Below are positions 9,572 to 18,771 of a DNA stretch of 37,818 nucleotides, piece after piece. The notes below the pieces were generated by a model. It was not told the origin of the DNA. It searched no databases and saw nothing but the letters and a program-made list of their open reading frames with translations. Origin of the DNA: Nemertoderma westbladi (Eukaryota; Xenacoelomorpha; Nemertodermatida; Nemertodermatidae); contig JAUCBJ010002741.1 of the NCBI GenBank assembly GCA_032718475.1, positions 1 to 37,818 of the forward strand, written 5' to 3'. The position numbers were made by a program, and so were the translations under genes. Each line of letters starts with the position of its first letter. Within the stretch, counting starts at the first letter, position 1.

Positions 9572-10083
9572 ATAATCAAATAATTACAGTTGGTGGAGGA
9601 GTATTACATATACAATATTATCACCTGTAGAGCTGTAGGGTGTATCTGGTTGGTTACCTGTTGCCCTATGTAATTTATGAGAACTCAAACAATATATTTT
9701 ATCCCAAATACAAATTATAAAAATATATCCTCTTTTAATATAAAAGTTAAGTTATAATATAAAATCATAGCTGCAGGGGTGTTTTTTTAGTCATTGAGTG
9801 GCACTAAATCGTTTTTTTACCTCACAGATTCAATAGGTGGTAAACTCAAGATTTATCAAAGGCCAAATGTGCCGCTACCGATACATGGTAATAGTACACA
9901 CTCTTGGTCATCGTATAAAGTCAATTTTGGTATCATTCGAACCACAATTTCGTTCAAATTAGACCAAAATTGGCTTTGATGGCAAGATGTTTCAAAACTG
10001 AGAGATGGACATTTACCTTGAATCGATAGCAAAAATAGCGGCACATTTTAAAATTGGCTCTGGAGGAATTTTCCACCGTGAGG
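9572..10083. other. AT-rich spacer downstream of the secreted-protein gene
   Basis: Contains the presumed 3' UTR of the preceding gene; only AT-rich near-matches to polyadenylation hexamers are visible. No gene is seen. The right part holds the nested palindrome described separately. Confidence 0.5.
9865..10048. repeat. Nested imperfect palindrome, MITE-like remnant
   Basis: The outer arms are a perfect 13-bp inverted repeat: AAATGTGCCGCTA at 9865-9877 and its complement at 10036-10048. Inside lies a second inverted repeat with 15-bp arms and one mismatch (9917-9931 and 9963-9977, AAAGTCAATTTTGGT type). The two nested arms over 184 bp suggest the decayed remains of a longer foldback or MITE-type element. 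No target duplication is evident. Confidence 0.55.
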
Positions 10084-10299
10084 CTACTCTACAAACAGTT
10101 GTCACGGCACCTCTACAAATAGTTGTCACGGCAACTCTACAAACAGTTGTCACGGCAACTCTACAAACAGTTGTCACGGCAACTCTACAAACAGTTGTCA
10201 CGGCAACTCTACAAACAGTTGTCACGGCAACTCTACAAACAGTTGTCACGGCAACTCTACAAACAGTTGTCACGGCAACTCTACAAACAGTTGTCATAA
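10084..10299. repeat. 24-bp minisatellite, 9 copies
   Basis: The unit is CAACTCTACAAACAGTTG followed by TCACGG, repeated nine times (216 bp); the first two and last copies are variant. Each unit contains a short inverted repeat (CAACT ... AGTTG). Because 24 is a multiple of 3, an 8-residue repeat (ATLQTVVT) appears in a 100-codon ATG frame at 10005-10307. Nothing outside the repeat supports it as a gene. Confidence 0.93.
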
Positions 10300-10861
10300 A
10301 TCGATGAGGTTGCCAAGATTATTGTACTTAGTACACCCACACTGTTTGCTTAGGCCCTACTGCCTAAACTCCACTCCCTTTCATAGGGTAGCATTAGTTT
10401 GTGTTAAATATTTTATACAGCTGATAGCCTTATCAGTAAAGGTATGGGCGAATGTGAATTTAGTACTAATTTCAGGTGAATGAATTTTAGTAATAATGTA
10501 GGCTTTTAACTGTAGTACTGTACTGTTATAGGATAATAATAATGAATGGAGAGGGACCCAACTACTGGTGTCTTTGCTTGAACACTTTGGCTGATTATTA
10601 TTGTATACCAATTTTAGTATAGTAGTGTTGAAGTTGTTGTGTGTAGCAGTTGTAGGCATGGATGGCATAACGAAATGAAAACGTAACGAAACTAAGCATA
10701 ATTTGGCAAAACGAAACGAAAAAATATTAAATGAAACGAAAAACGAAATAAAAATACATGTAAATAACGAAACGAAAAACGAAATAATAATTGTTTCGTT
10801 TCGTTAAATTAGAAGTATTTAATCATAATGATATATATTTAATAATAATTCATAATTGATC
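10300..10861. other. Gene-free spacer with degenerate AACGAAACG simple repeat
   Basis: No credible gene. From about 10671 to 10806 the motifs AACGAAAC and ACGAAAAACGAAAT recur in degenerate form. They end in a complementary run (TGTTTCGTTTCGTT), so the stretch can fold back on itself. The remainder is AT-rich. Confidence 0.5.
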
Positions 10862-13800
10862 TCCGTATATTGTATCAGTCAGTTGCTCTGTATATTTTAT
10901 CAGTCAGTTGCTCCGTATATTTTATCAGTCAGTTGTTCCGTATATTTTACCCGTCCGTTGCTCCGTATATTTTACCAGTCAGTTGTTCCGTATATTTTAC
11001 CAGTCAGTTGCTCCGTATATTTTATCAGTCAGTTGCTCCGTATATTTTATCAGTCAGTTGCTCCGTATATTTTATCAGTCAGTTGCTCCGTATATTTTAT
11101 CAGTTGTAAGTAATTAATAAGTCGGTTGAACAGTATATTTTATCATCAGTTGCTCCGTATATTTTATCAGTCAGTTGCTCCGTATATTTTATCAGTCAGT
11201 TGCTCCGTATATTTTATCAGTCAGTTGCTCCGTATATTTTATCAGTCAGTTGCTCCGTATATTTTATCAGTCAGTTGCTCCGTATATTTTATCAGTCAGT
11301 TGCTCCGTATATTTTATCAGTCAGTTGCTCCGTATATTTTATCAGTCAGTTGCTCCGCATATTTTATCAGTCAGTTGTTCCGTATATTTTATCAGTCAGT
11401 TGCTCCGTATATTTATCAGTCAGTTGCTCCGTATATTTTATCAGTCAGTTGATCCGTATATTTTATCAGTCAGTTGCTCCGTATATTTTATCAGTTGTAA
11501 GTAATTAATAAGTCGGTTGAACAGTATATTTTATCATCAGTTGCTCCGTATATTTTATCAGTCAGTTGCTCCGTATATTTTATCAGTCAGTTGCTCCGTA
11601 TATTTTATCAGTCAGTTGCTCCGTATATTTTATCAGTCAGTTGCTCCGTATATTTTATCAGTCAGTTGTTCCGTATATTTTATCAGTCAGTTGTTCCGTA
11701 TATTTTATCAGTCAGTTGCTCCATATATTTTATCAGTCAGTTGCTCCGTATATTTTATCAGTCAGTTGCTCCGTATATTTTATCAGTCAGTTGCTCCGTA
11801 TATTTTATCAGTTGTAAGTAATTAATAAGTCGGTTGAACAGTATATTTTATCATCAGTTGCTCCATATATTTTACCAGTCAGTTGCTCAATATATTTTAT
11901 CAGTCAGTTGCTCCGTATATTTTATCAGTCAGTTGCTCCGTATATTTTATCAGTTGTAAGTAATTAATAAGTCGGTTGAACAGTATATTTTATCATCAGT
12001 TGCTCCGTATATTTTATCAGTCAGTTGCTCCGTATATTTTATCAGTCATTGCTCCGTATATTTATCAGTCAGTTGCTCCGTATATTTTATCAGTCAGTTG
12101 CTCCGTATATTTTATCAGTTGTAAGTAATTAATAAGTCGGTTGAACAGTATATTTTATCATCAGTTGCTCCATATATTTTACCAGTCAGTTGCTCCGTAT
12201 ATTTTATCAGTCAGTTGCTCCGTATATTTTATCAGTCAGTTGCTCCGTATATTTTATCAGTCAGTTGCTCCATATATTTTATCAGTCAGTTTCTCCGTAT
12301 ATTTTATCAGTCAGTTGCTCCGTATATTTTATCAGTCAGTTGCTCCATATATTTAATCAGTTGTAAGTAATTAATAAGTCGGTTGAACAGTATATTTTAT
12401 CATCAGTTGCTCCGTATATTTTACCAGTCAGTTGCTCCATATATTTTATCAGTCAGTTGCTCCGTATATTTTATCAGTCAGTTGCTCCGTATATTTTATC
12501 AGTCAGTTGCTCCGTATATTTTAACAGTTGTAAGTAATTAATAAGTCGGTTGAACAGTATATTTTATCATCAGTTGCTCTGTATATTTTACTAGTCAGTT
12601 GCTCCGTATATTTTATCAGTCCGTTGTTCCATATATTTTATCAGTCAGTTGTTCCGTATATTTTATCATCAGTTGTTCCATATATTTTAACGGTCAGTTG
12701 TTCCGTATATTTTATCATCAGTTGTTCCATATATTTTAACGGTCAGTTGTTCCGTATATTTTATCAGTCAGTTGTTCCGTAAATTTTACCAGTCAGTTTC
12801 ATTTGTTCCGCATATTTTATCAGTCAGTTGTTCCGTATATTTTATCAGTCAGTTGTTCCTTATATTTTATCAGTCAGTTGCTCCGTATATTTTATCAGTC
12901 AGTTGCTCCGTATATTTTATCAGTCAGTTGCTCCGTATATTTTAACGGTCAGTTGTTCCGTATATTTTATCATCAGTTGCTCCGTATATTTTATCAGTCA
13001 GTTGTTCTGTATATTTTATTATCAGTTTCTCCGTATATTTTATAAGTCCGTTGTTCCATATATTTTATCAGTCAGTTGTTCCGTATATTTTATCAGTCAG
13101 TTGCTCCGTATATTTTATCAGTCAGTTGCTCTATATATTTTATCATCAGTTGTTCCATATATTTTAACGGTCAGTTGTTCCGTATATTTTATCATCAGTT
13201 GTTCCATATATTTTAATGGTCAGTTGTTCCGTATATTTTATCAGTCAGTTGTTCCGTATATTTTACCAGTCAGTTTCATTTGTTCCGCATATTTTATCAG
13301 TCAGTTGTTCCATATATTTTATCAGTCAGTTGTTCCGTATGTTTTATCAGTCAGTTGCTCCGTATATTTTATCAGTCAGTTGCTATATATATTTTATCAG
13401 TCAGTTGCTCCGTATATTTTATCAGTCAGTTGTTCTGTATATTATACCAGTCAGTTGCTCCATATATTTTATCAGTCAGTTGTTCTGTATATTTTACCAG
13501 TCAGTTGCTCCATATATTTTACCAGTCAGTTGCTCCGTATATTTTATCAGTCAGTTGCTCCGTATATTTTATCAGTCAGTTGTTCTGTATATTTTACCAG
13601 TCAGTTGCTCCGTATATTTTATCAGTCAGTTGTTCTGTATATTTTACCAGTCAGTTGCTCCATATATTTTACCAGTCAGTTGCTCCGTATATTTTATCAG
13701 TCAGTTGCTCCGTATATTTTATCAGTCAGTTGCTCCGTATATTTTATCAGTCAGTTGTTCTGTATATTTTACCAGTCAGTTGCTCCGTATATTTTATCAG

Positions 13801-16800
13801 TCAGTTGTTCTGTATATTTTACCAGTCAGTTGCTCCGTATATTTTACCAGTCAGTTGCTCCGTATATTTTACCAGTCAGTTGCTCCGTATATTTTATCAG
13901 TCAGTTGTTCTGTATATTTTACCAGTCAGTTGCTCCGTATATTTTACCAGTCAATTGCTCCGTATATTTTATCAGTCAGTTGCTCCGTATATTTTACCAG
14001 TCAGTTGCTCCGTATATTTTATCAGTCAGTTGCTCCGTATATTTTATCAGTCAGTTGCTCCGTATATTTTATCAGTTGTAAGTAATTAATAAGTCGGTTG
14101 AACAGTATATTTTATCATCAGTTGCTCCGTATATTTTACAAGTCAGTTGTTCCGTCGTATATTTTACCAGTCAGTTGCTCCATATATTTTATCATCAGTT
14201 GCTCCATATATTTTATCAGTCAGTTGTTCCGTATATTTTACCAGTCAGTTGCTCCATATATTTTATCATCAGTTGCTCCGTATATTTTGTCAGTTAGTTG
14301 TTCTGTATATTTTATCAGTCAGTTGCTCCGTATATTTTATCACCAGTTGCTCCATATATTTTATCAGTCAGTTGTTCTGTATATTTTATCATCAGTTGCT
14401 CCGTATATTTTATCATCAGTTGCTCCGTATATTTTATCAGTCAGTTGTTCCGTATATTTTACCAGTCAGTTGCTCCGTATATTTTATCATCAGTTGCTCC
14501 GTATATTTTATCAGTCAGTTGTTCTGTATATTTTATCATCAGTTGCTCCGTATATTTTATCAGTCAGTTGGTCCGTATATTTTATCAGTCAGTTGCTCCG
14601 TATATTTTATCAGTCAGTTGTTCTGTATATTTTATCATCAGTTTCTCCGTATATTTTACCAGTCAGTTGCTCCGTATATTTTATCATCAGTTGCTCCGTA
14701 TATTGTATCAGTCAGTTGCTCTGTATATTTTATCATCAGTTGCTCCGTATATTTTATCAGTCAGTTGTTCTGTATATTTTATCATCAGTTGCTCCGTATA
14801 TTTTATCAGTCAGTTGTTCTGTATATTTTATCATCAGTTTCTCCGTATATTTTACCAGTCAGTTGCTCCGTATATTTTATCATCAGTTGCTCCGTATATT
14901 TTATCAGTCAGTTGTTCTGTATATTTTATCAGTCAGTTGCTCCGTATATTTTATCATCAGTTGCTCCGTATATTTTATCAGTCAGTTATTCTGTATATTT
15001 TATCATCAGTAGCTCCGTATATTTTATCAGTCAGTTGCTCCGTATATTTTATCATCAGTTGCTCCGTATATTTTATCAGTCAGTTGTTCCGTATATTTTA
15101 TCAGTCAGTTGTTCTGTATATTTTATTAGTCAGTTGTTCCGTATATTTTACCAGTCAGTTGCTCCGTATATTTTACCAGTCAGTTGCTCCGTATATTTTA
15201 TCATCAGTTGCTCTGTATATTTTATCATCAGTTGCTCCGTATATTTTATCAGTCAGTTGTTCCGTATATTTTACCAGTCAGTTGCTCCGTATATTTTATC
15301 ATCAGTTGCTCCATATATTTTATCAGTCAGTTGTTCTGTATATTTTATCATCAGTTGCTCCGTATATTTTATCAGTCAGTTGCTCCGTATATTTTATCAG
15401 TCAGTTGCTCCGTATATTTTACCAGTCAGTTGCTCCGCATATTTTATCATCAGTTGCTCCATATATTTTATCAGTCAGTTGTTCTGTATATTTTACCAGT
15501 CAGTTGCTCCGTATATTTTATCATCAGTTGCTCCATATATTTTATCAGTCAGTTGTTCTGTATATTTTATCATCAGTTGCTCCGTATATTTTATCAGTCA
15601 GTTGCTCCGTATATTTTACCAGTCAGTTGCTCCGTATATTTTATCATCAGTTGCTCCATATATTTTATCAGTCAGTTGTTCTGTATATTTTACCAGTCAG
15701 TTGCTCCGTATATTTTATCATCAGTTGCTCCATATATTTTATCAGTCAGTTGTTCTGTATATTTTATCATCAGTTGCTCCGTATATTTTATCAGTCAGTT
15801 GCTCCGTATATTTTACCAGTCAGTTGCTCCGCATATTTTATCATCAGTTGCTCCATATATTTTATCAGTCAGTTGTTCTGTATATTTTACCAGTCAGTTG
15901 CTCCGTATATTTTATCATCAGTTGCTCCATATATTTTATCAGTCAGTTGTTCTGTATATTTTATCATCAGTTGCTCCGTATATTTTATCAGTCAGTTGCT
16001 CCGTATATTTTACCAGTCAGTTGCTCCGTATATTTTATCATCAGTTGCTCCGTATATTTTATCAGTCAGTTGTTCTGTATATTTTACCAGTCAGTTGCTC
16101 CGTATATTTTATCAGTCAGTTGTTCTGTATATTTTATCATCAGTTGCTCTGTATATTTTATCAGTCAGTTGCCCCGTATATTTTATCAGTCAGTTGTTCC
16201 GTATATTTTATCAGTCAGTTGCCCCGTATATTTTATCAGTCAGTTGCTCCGTATATTTTACCAGTCAGTTGTTCTGTATATTTTATCATCAGTTGCTCCG
16301 TATATTTTATCAGTCAGTTGTTCTGTATATTTTACCAGTCAGTTGCTCCGTATATTTTATCAGTCAGTTGTTCTGTATATTTTATCATCAGTTGCTCTGT
16401 ATATTTTATCAGTCAGTTGCCCCGTATATTTTATCAGTCAGTTGTTCCGTATATTTTATCAGTCAGTTGCCCCGTATATTTTATCAGTCAGTTGCTCCGT
16501 ATATTTTACCAGTCAGTTGTTCTGTATATTTTATCATCAGTTGCTCCGTATATTTTATCAGTCAGTTGCTCCGTATATTTTACCAGTCAGTTGCTCCGTA
16601 TATTTTATCATCAGTTGCTCCGTATATTTTATCAGTCAGTTGTTCTGTATATTTTACCAGTCAGTTGCTCCGTATATTTTATCAGTCAGTTGTTCTGTAT
16701 ATTTTATCATCAGTTGCTCTGTATATTTTATCAGTCAGTTGCCCCGTATATTTTATCAGTCAGTTGTTCCGTATATTTTATCAGTCAGTTGCCCCGTATA

Positions 16801-17537
16801 TTTTATCAGTCAGTTGCTCCGTATATTTTACCAGTCAGTTGTTCTGTATATTTTATCATCAGTTGTTCCGTATATTTTACCAGTCAGTTGCTCCGTATAT
16901 TTTATCAGTCAGTTGTTCCGTATATTTTACCAGTCAGTTGCTCCGTATATTTTATCATCAGTTGCTCCATATATTTTATCAGTCAGTTGTTCTGTATATT
17001 TTATCAGTCAGTTGTTCCGTATATTTTACCAGTCAGTTGCTCCGTATATTTTATCATCAGTTGCTCCATATATTTTATCAGTCAGTTGTTCTGTATATTT
17101 TATCATCAGTTGCTCTGTATATTTTATCATCAGTTGCTCCATATATTTTATCAGTCAGTTGCTCCGTATATTTTATCAGTCAGTTGCTCCGTATATTTTA
17201 TCATCAGTTGCTCCGTATATTTTATCAGTCAGTTGTTCCGTATATTTTACCAGTCAGTTGCTCCGTATATTTTATCATCAGTTGCTCCATATATTTTATC
17301 AGTCAGTTGTTCCGTATATTTTATCAGTCAGTTGTTCCATATATTTTAACAGTGAGTTGTTCCGTATATTTTACCAGTCAGTTGTTCCATATATTTTAAC
17401 AGTGAGTTGTTCCGTATATTTTACCAGTCAGTTGTTCCATATATTTTAACAGTGAGTTGTTCCGTATATTTTACCAGTCAGTTGCTCCGTATATTTTATC
17501 AGTCAGTTTCATTTGTTCCGCATATTTTATCAGTCAG
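10862..17537. repeat. 6.7-kb minisatellite of a 25/24-bp unit, roughly 260-270 copies
   Basis: The unit reads CAGTTGCTCCGTATATTTTA then TCAGT (25 bp). A 24-bp version has TCATCAGTTG in place of TCAGTCAGTTG. Diagnostic variants at fixed positions (GCTCC, GTTCC, GTTCTG, GCCCCG; GTATA or CATATA; TATC or TACC) are shuffled into higher-order blocks. Left of about 14100 the array is mainly 25-bp units; right of it 25- and 24-bp units alternate. The unit has no forward stop, which produces spurious frames of up to 1100 codons in all three forward frames with repeated IFYQSV/SVYFI peptides. None is annotated as a gene. Confidence 0.95.
11101..14115. repeat. Eight copies of a non-homologous insert punctuating the 25-bp array
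   Basis: An almost invariant segment reads CAGTTG, then TAAGTAATTAATAAGTCGG, then TTGAACAGTATATTTTATCAT. It interrupts the array at about 11101, 11492, 11809, 11949, 12116, 12358, 12525 and 14073. Spacings are 391, 317, 140, 167, 242, 167 and 1548 bp. Each insert is followed by the 24-bp junction form of the monomer. The constant sequence and variable spacing show that the array expanded by duplicating multi-unit blocks containing the insert. Confidence 0.9.
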
Positions 17538-18225
17538 AATTATTCCACATATTGCAACATCGACATCGACGAATATTCCTTATATATTATATTTGAAAAT
17601 ATTCATATGTATGAATATTCATATATGAATAAATACGATAATGAATAAATTATAAATAATAAAATTGATGTAAATAAATGTAAACGGAGTAAATTATTTC
17701 CTTCAATACATCCAACCCTTTTGCTTTCCAGTTCCCGGCACCATTGCAATGCAATAGACTAGGGTGGATTACATTAGAACTAAAATAAGGAACTACTGAT
17801 AGTACTACTGATAAGGAACTACTGATAAGGAACTACTGAAGGCAATACTGATAGTAAATTAGTACTACATACAATAGAGCAACTGGTATATCTGGCATTT
17901 CACCTGCCGGGACATTACGAATGTTACCAGTATATTGCCTATAAAACTCCAAGTCTGTAAGACATAAAACAACAAGTTTGGGGGAGTCAACACCGTCCTT
18001 TATATTGATAGAATAATACTGGACTATTTTTTACTGTATTGTATTGTGTACTACATTTATACTACACTATCAAGGCGTTGGGATGGGGCGGGGGGTATAT
18101 TTCATACTTTTATTTGATAAAATCCAAAAATTTTAATAAACTAAATTTGAGAGCATCCACAGTAGTATCTACAGTATTAATAGATACTAATTAAAATAAA
18201 TTGGAAATGAGCTGTTGCAACTGTA
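17538..18225. other. Gene-free AT-rich spacer
   Basis: No credible gene. Contains an AT-rich self-complementary stretch at about 17596-17632 (GAATATTCATATATGAATA type). A short direct repeat ATAAGGAACTACTG is present at 17785-17798, 17811-17824 and 17825-17838, the last two adjacent. A G-rich run (GGGGCGGGGGG) lies near 18082-18096. Confidence 0.5.
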
Positions 18226-18262
18226 ATTAAAGGTGTAATATTATGGGTTTGTTCAGAAGTGG

Positions 18263-18274
18263 AAAAATGAAAAA
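18263..18274 (-). terminator. Two T5 runs, candidate pol III terminators (left arm)
   Basis: On the minus strand TTTTT occurs at 18274-18270 and again at 18267-18263, shortly after the B box. The first run is interrupted by C in the right arm (CTTTCTC). Confidence 0.55.
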
Positions 18275-18285
18275 GCGCGTCACCG

Positions 18286-18296
18286 GGGGTTGAACC
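18286..18296 (-). promoter_or_regulatory. Pol III B box (left arm)
   Basis: The reverse complement GGTTCAACCCC matches the B-box consensus. The matching A box (TGGCTGAGCTG) is at 18346-18356 on the same strand, with the ribozyme between them. Confidence 0.72.
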
Positions 18297-18342
18297 AGTG
18301 TTATACGTACGTTTCGGCCTAACAGGCCTCCTCAGTAGCGCT
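18297..18342 (-). ncRNA. Hammerhead ribozyme motif, type I, left arm (stem I weakened)
   Basis: On the minus strand the 5' strand of stem I (AGCGCTA, 18342-18336) is followed by CTGAGGA (18335-18329), matching the core CUGANGA. Stem II GGCC/GGCC (18328-18325 and 18319-18316) has loop TGTTA. Next come GAA and A15.1 (18315-18312), then a minimal stem III ACGTACGT (two pairs, four-base loop) ending in U16.1 at 18305. Position H17 is A at 18304, giving a GUA cleavage triplet. Predicted cleavage is between 18304 and 18303. Stem II including the conserved G10.1-C11.1 pair is perfect. The 3' strand of stem I is TAACACT, giving two C-A mismatches that look like G-to-A transitions in former GCGC. Confidence 0.8.
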
Positions 18343-18345
18343 AAC

Positions 18346-18356
18346 CAGCTCAGCCA
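18346..18356 (-). promoter_or_regulatory. Pol III A box (left arm)
   Basis: The reverse complement TGGCTGAGCTG is identical to the right-arm A box and matches TRGYNNARNNG. Confidence 0.72.
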
Positions 18357-18543
18357 CTAGCCCCTGACACTCACACTCCCACCTAATCCACTCCTATTGA
18401 ACGGGCAGTCTTAAGTTGCCTGTTTCACTCTAGCATACTTAAGGCCGTTAGGTCCGCTGTTAGAGATAGAATATATGTAACTTAAGACTGCCCGCCCGTT
18501 CAATAGAAGTGGATTAGGTGGGAGTGTGAGTGTCCGGGGCTAG

Positions 18544-18554
18544 TGGCTGAGCTG
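18544..18554 (+). promoter_or_regulatory. Pol III A box (right arm)
   Basis: TGGCTGAGCTG fully matches the A-box consensus TRGYNNARNNG. It lies 60 bp upstream of the B box and in the position of a tRNA D arm (GCT ... AGC stem). Confidence 0.75.
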
Positions 18555-18557
18555 GTT

Positions 18558-18603
18558 AGCGCTACTGAGGAAGCCTGTTAGGCCGAAACGTACGTATAGC
18601 GCT
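18558..18603 (+). ncRNA. Hammerhead ribozyme motif, type I, right arm (stem II weakened)
   Basis: Stem I AGCGCTA (18558-18564) pairs perfectly over 7 bp with TAGCGCT (18597-18603). The core CTGAGGA is at 18565-18571, matching CUGANGA. Stem II AGCC/GGCC (18572-18575 and 18581-18584) has loop TGTTA. GAA is at 18585-18587 and A15.1 at 18588. Minimal stem III runs from A15.1 to U16.1 (18595), and H17 is A at 18596. Predicted cleavage is between 18596 and 18597. The only core defect is A in place of G at position 10.1, giving an A-C mismatch at the base of stem II where the left arm has G-C. The architecture (open stem I, closed II and III, stem III with about two pairs) is that of metazoan type I hammerheads such as those in schistosome Sm-alpha repeats and retrozymes. 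Confidence 0.82.
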
Positions 18604-18614
18604 GGTTCAACCCC
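18604..18614 (+). promoter_or_regulatory. Pol III B box (right arm)
   Basis: GGTTCAACCCC fully matches the B-box consensus GGTTCRANYCC. It starts directly after the 3' strand of hammerhead stem I. The flanking TGTCCGGGG (18531-18539) can pair with CCCCCGGTGACA downstream, resembling an acceptor stem. Confidence 0.75.
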
Positions 18615-18632
18615 CGGTGACACGCTTTCTCA

Positions 18633-18637
18633 TTTTT
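18633..18637 (+). terminator. T5 run, candidate pol III terminator (right arm)
   Basis: TTTTT lies 18 nt after the B box, a normal distance for a pol III terminator. It would give an RNA of about 100 nt containing the whole ribozyme. Confidence 0.55.
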
Positions 18638-18732
18638 CCACTTCTAAACAAACCCATAATATTACACCTTTAATAGATACTAACAGTATCTATAGTATAA
18701 TAGATATTCCTGTAGCGTAGATGTACTGTAGA

Positions 18733-18771
18733 CTAGCAAGACTGGCGCGCAAAGCGCGCCTGGATTGCTAG
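18733..18771. repeat. GC-rich hairpin
   Basis: CTAGCA ... GGCGCGC-AAA-GCGCGCC ... TGCTAG: a 7-bp perfect GC stem with a 3-base loop and a 6-bp outer stem separated by a mismatched bulge. It overlaps the stop codon of the possible exon at 18768-18985. It could be a small foldback remnant or an RNA hairpin. Confidence 0.6.

Larger units (their letters stand above)
18226..18674. mobile_element. Inverted-repeat element: two head-to-head tRNA-like/hammerhead units
   Basis: The left arm 18226-18417 (192 bp) and right arm 18479-18674 (196 bp) are near-identical reverse complements, starting ATTAAAGGTGTAATATTATG and ending TCTTAAGTT at the centre. They are separated by a 61-bp spacer. The arms differ by about ten substitutions and one 4-bp indel (GGGCAG against GGGCGGGCAG). 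Each arm carries consensus pol III A and B boxes, T5 runs and a complete hammerhead ribozyme motif. The arrangement could be a foldback transposon/MITE or two SINE-like copies inserted or duplicated in opposite orientation. No target duplication is recognised. A transcript across the whole element would form a long hairpin. Confidence 0.85.

Noticed and set aside
10005-10307. 100-codon ATG frame with an 8-residue repeat
   Set aside because: Mostly the 24-bp minisatellite; the complementary strand is equally open, and the non-repeat N-terminus overlaps the palindrome.
10671-10806. CGAAAC motifs as further hammerhead cores
   Set aside because: They belong to a degenerate AACGAAACG simple repeat with no CUGANGA partner or stem II nearby.
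10862-17537. CRISPR-like array
   Set aside because: Repeats are contiguous, without unique spacers, and the context is eukaryotic. The eight inserts are identical to one another, the opposite of spacers.
10856-17648. Frames of up to 1100 codons rich in IFYQSV and SVYFIS
   Set aside because: Translation of the stop-free 25/24-bp unit in all three frames; no non-repeat domain, no consistent start, no splice evidence.
18534-18627. A genuine tRNA gene
   Set aside because: A and B boxes and a D-arm-like stem are present, but the anticodon region is replaced by the hammerhead and the acceptor pairing is imperfect. It is tRNA-like or SINE-like, not a functional tRNA.
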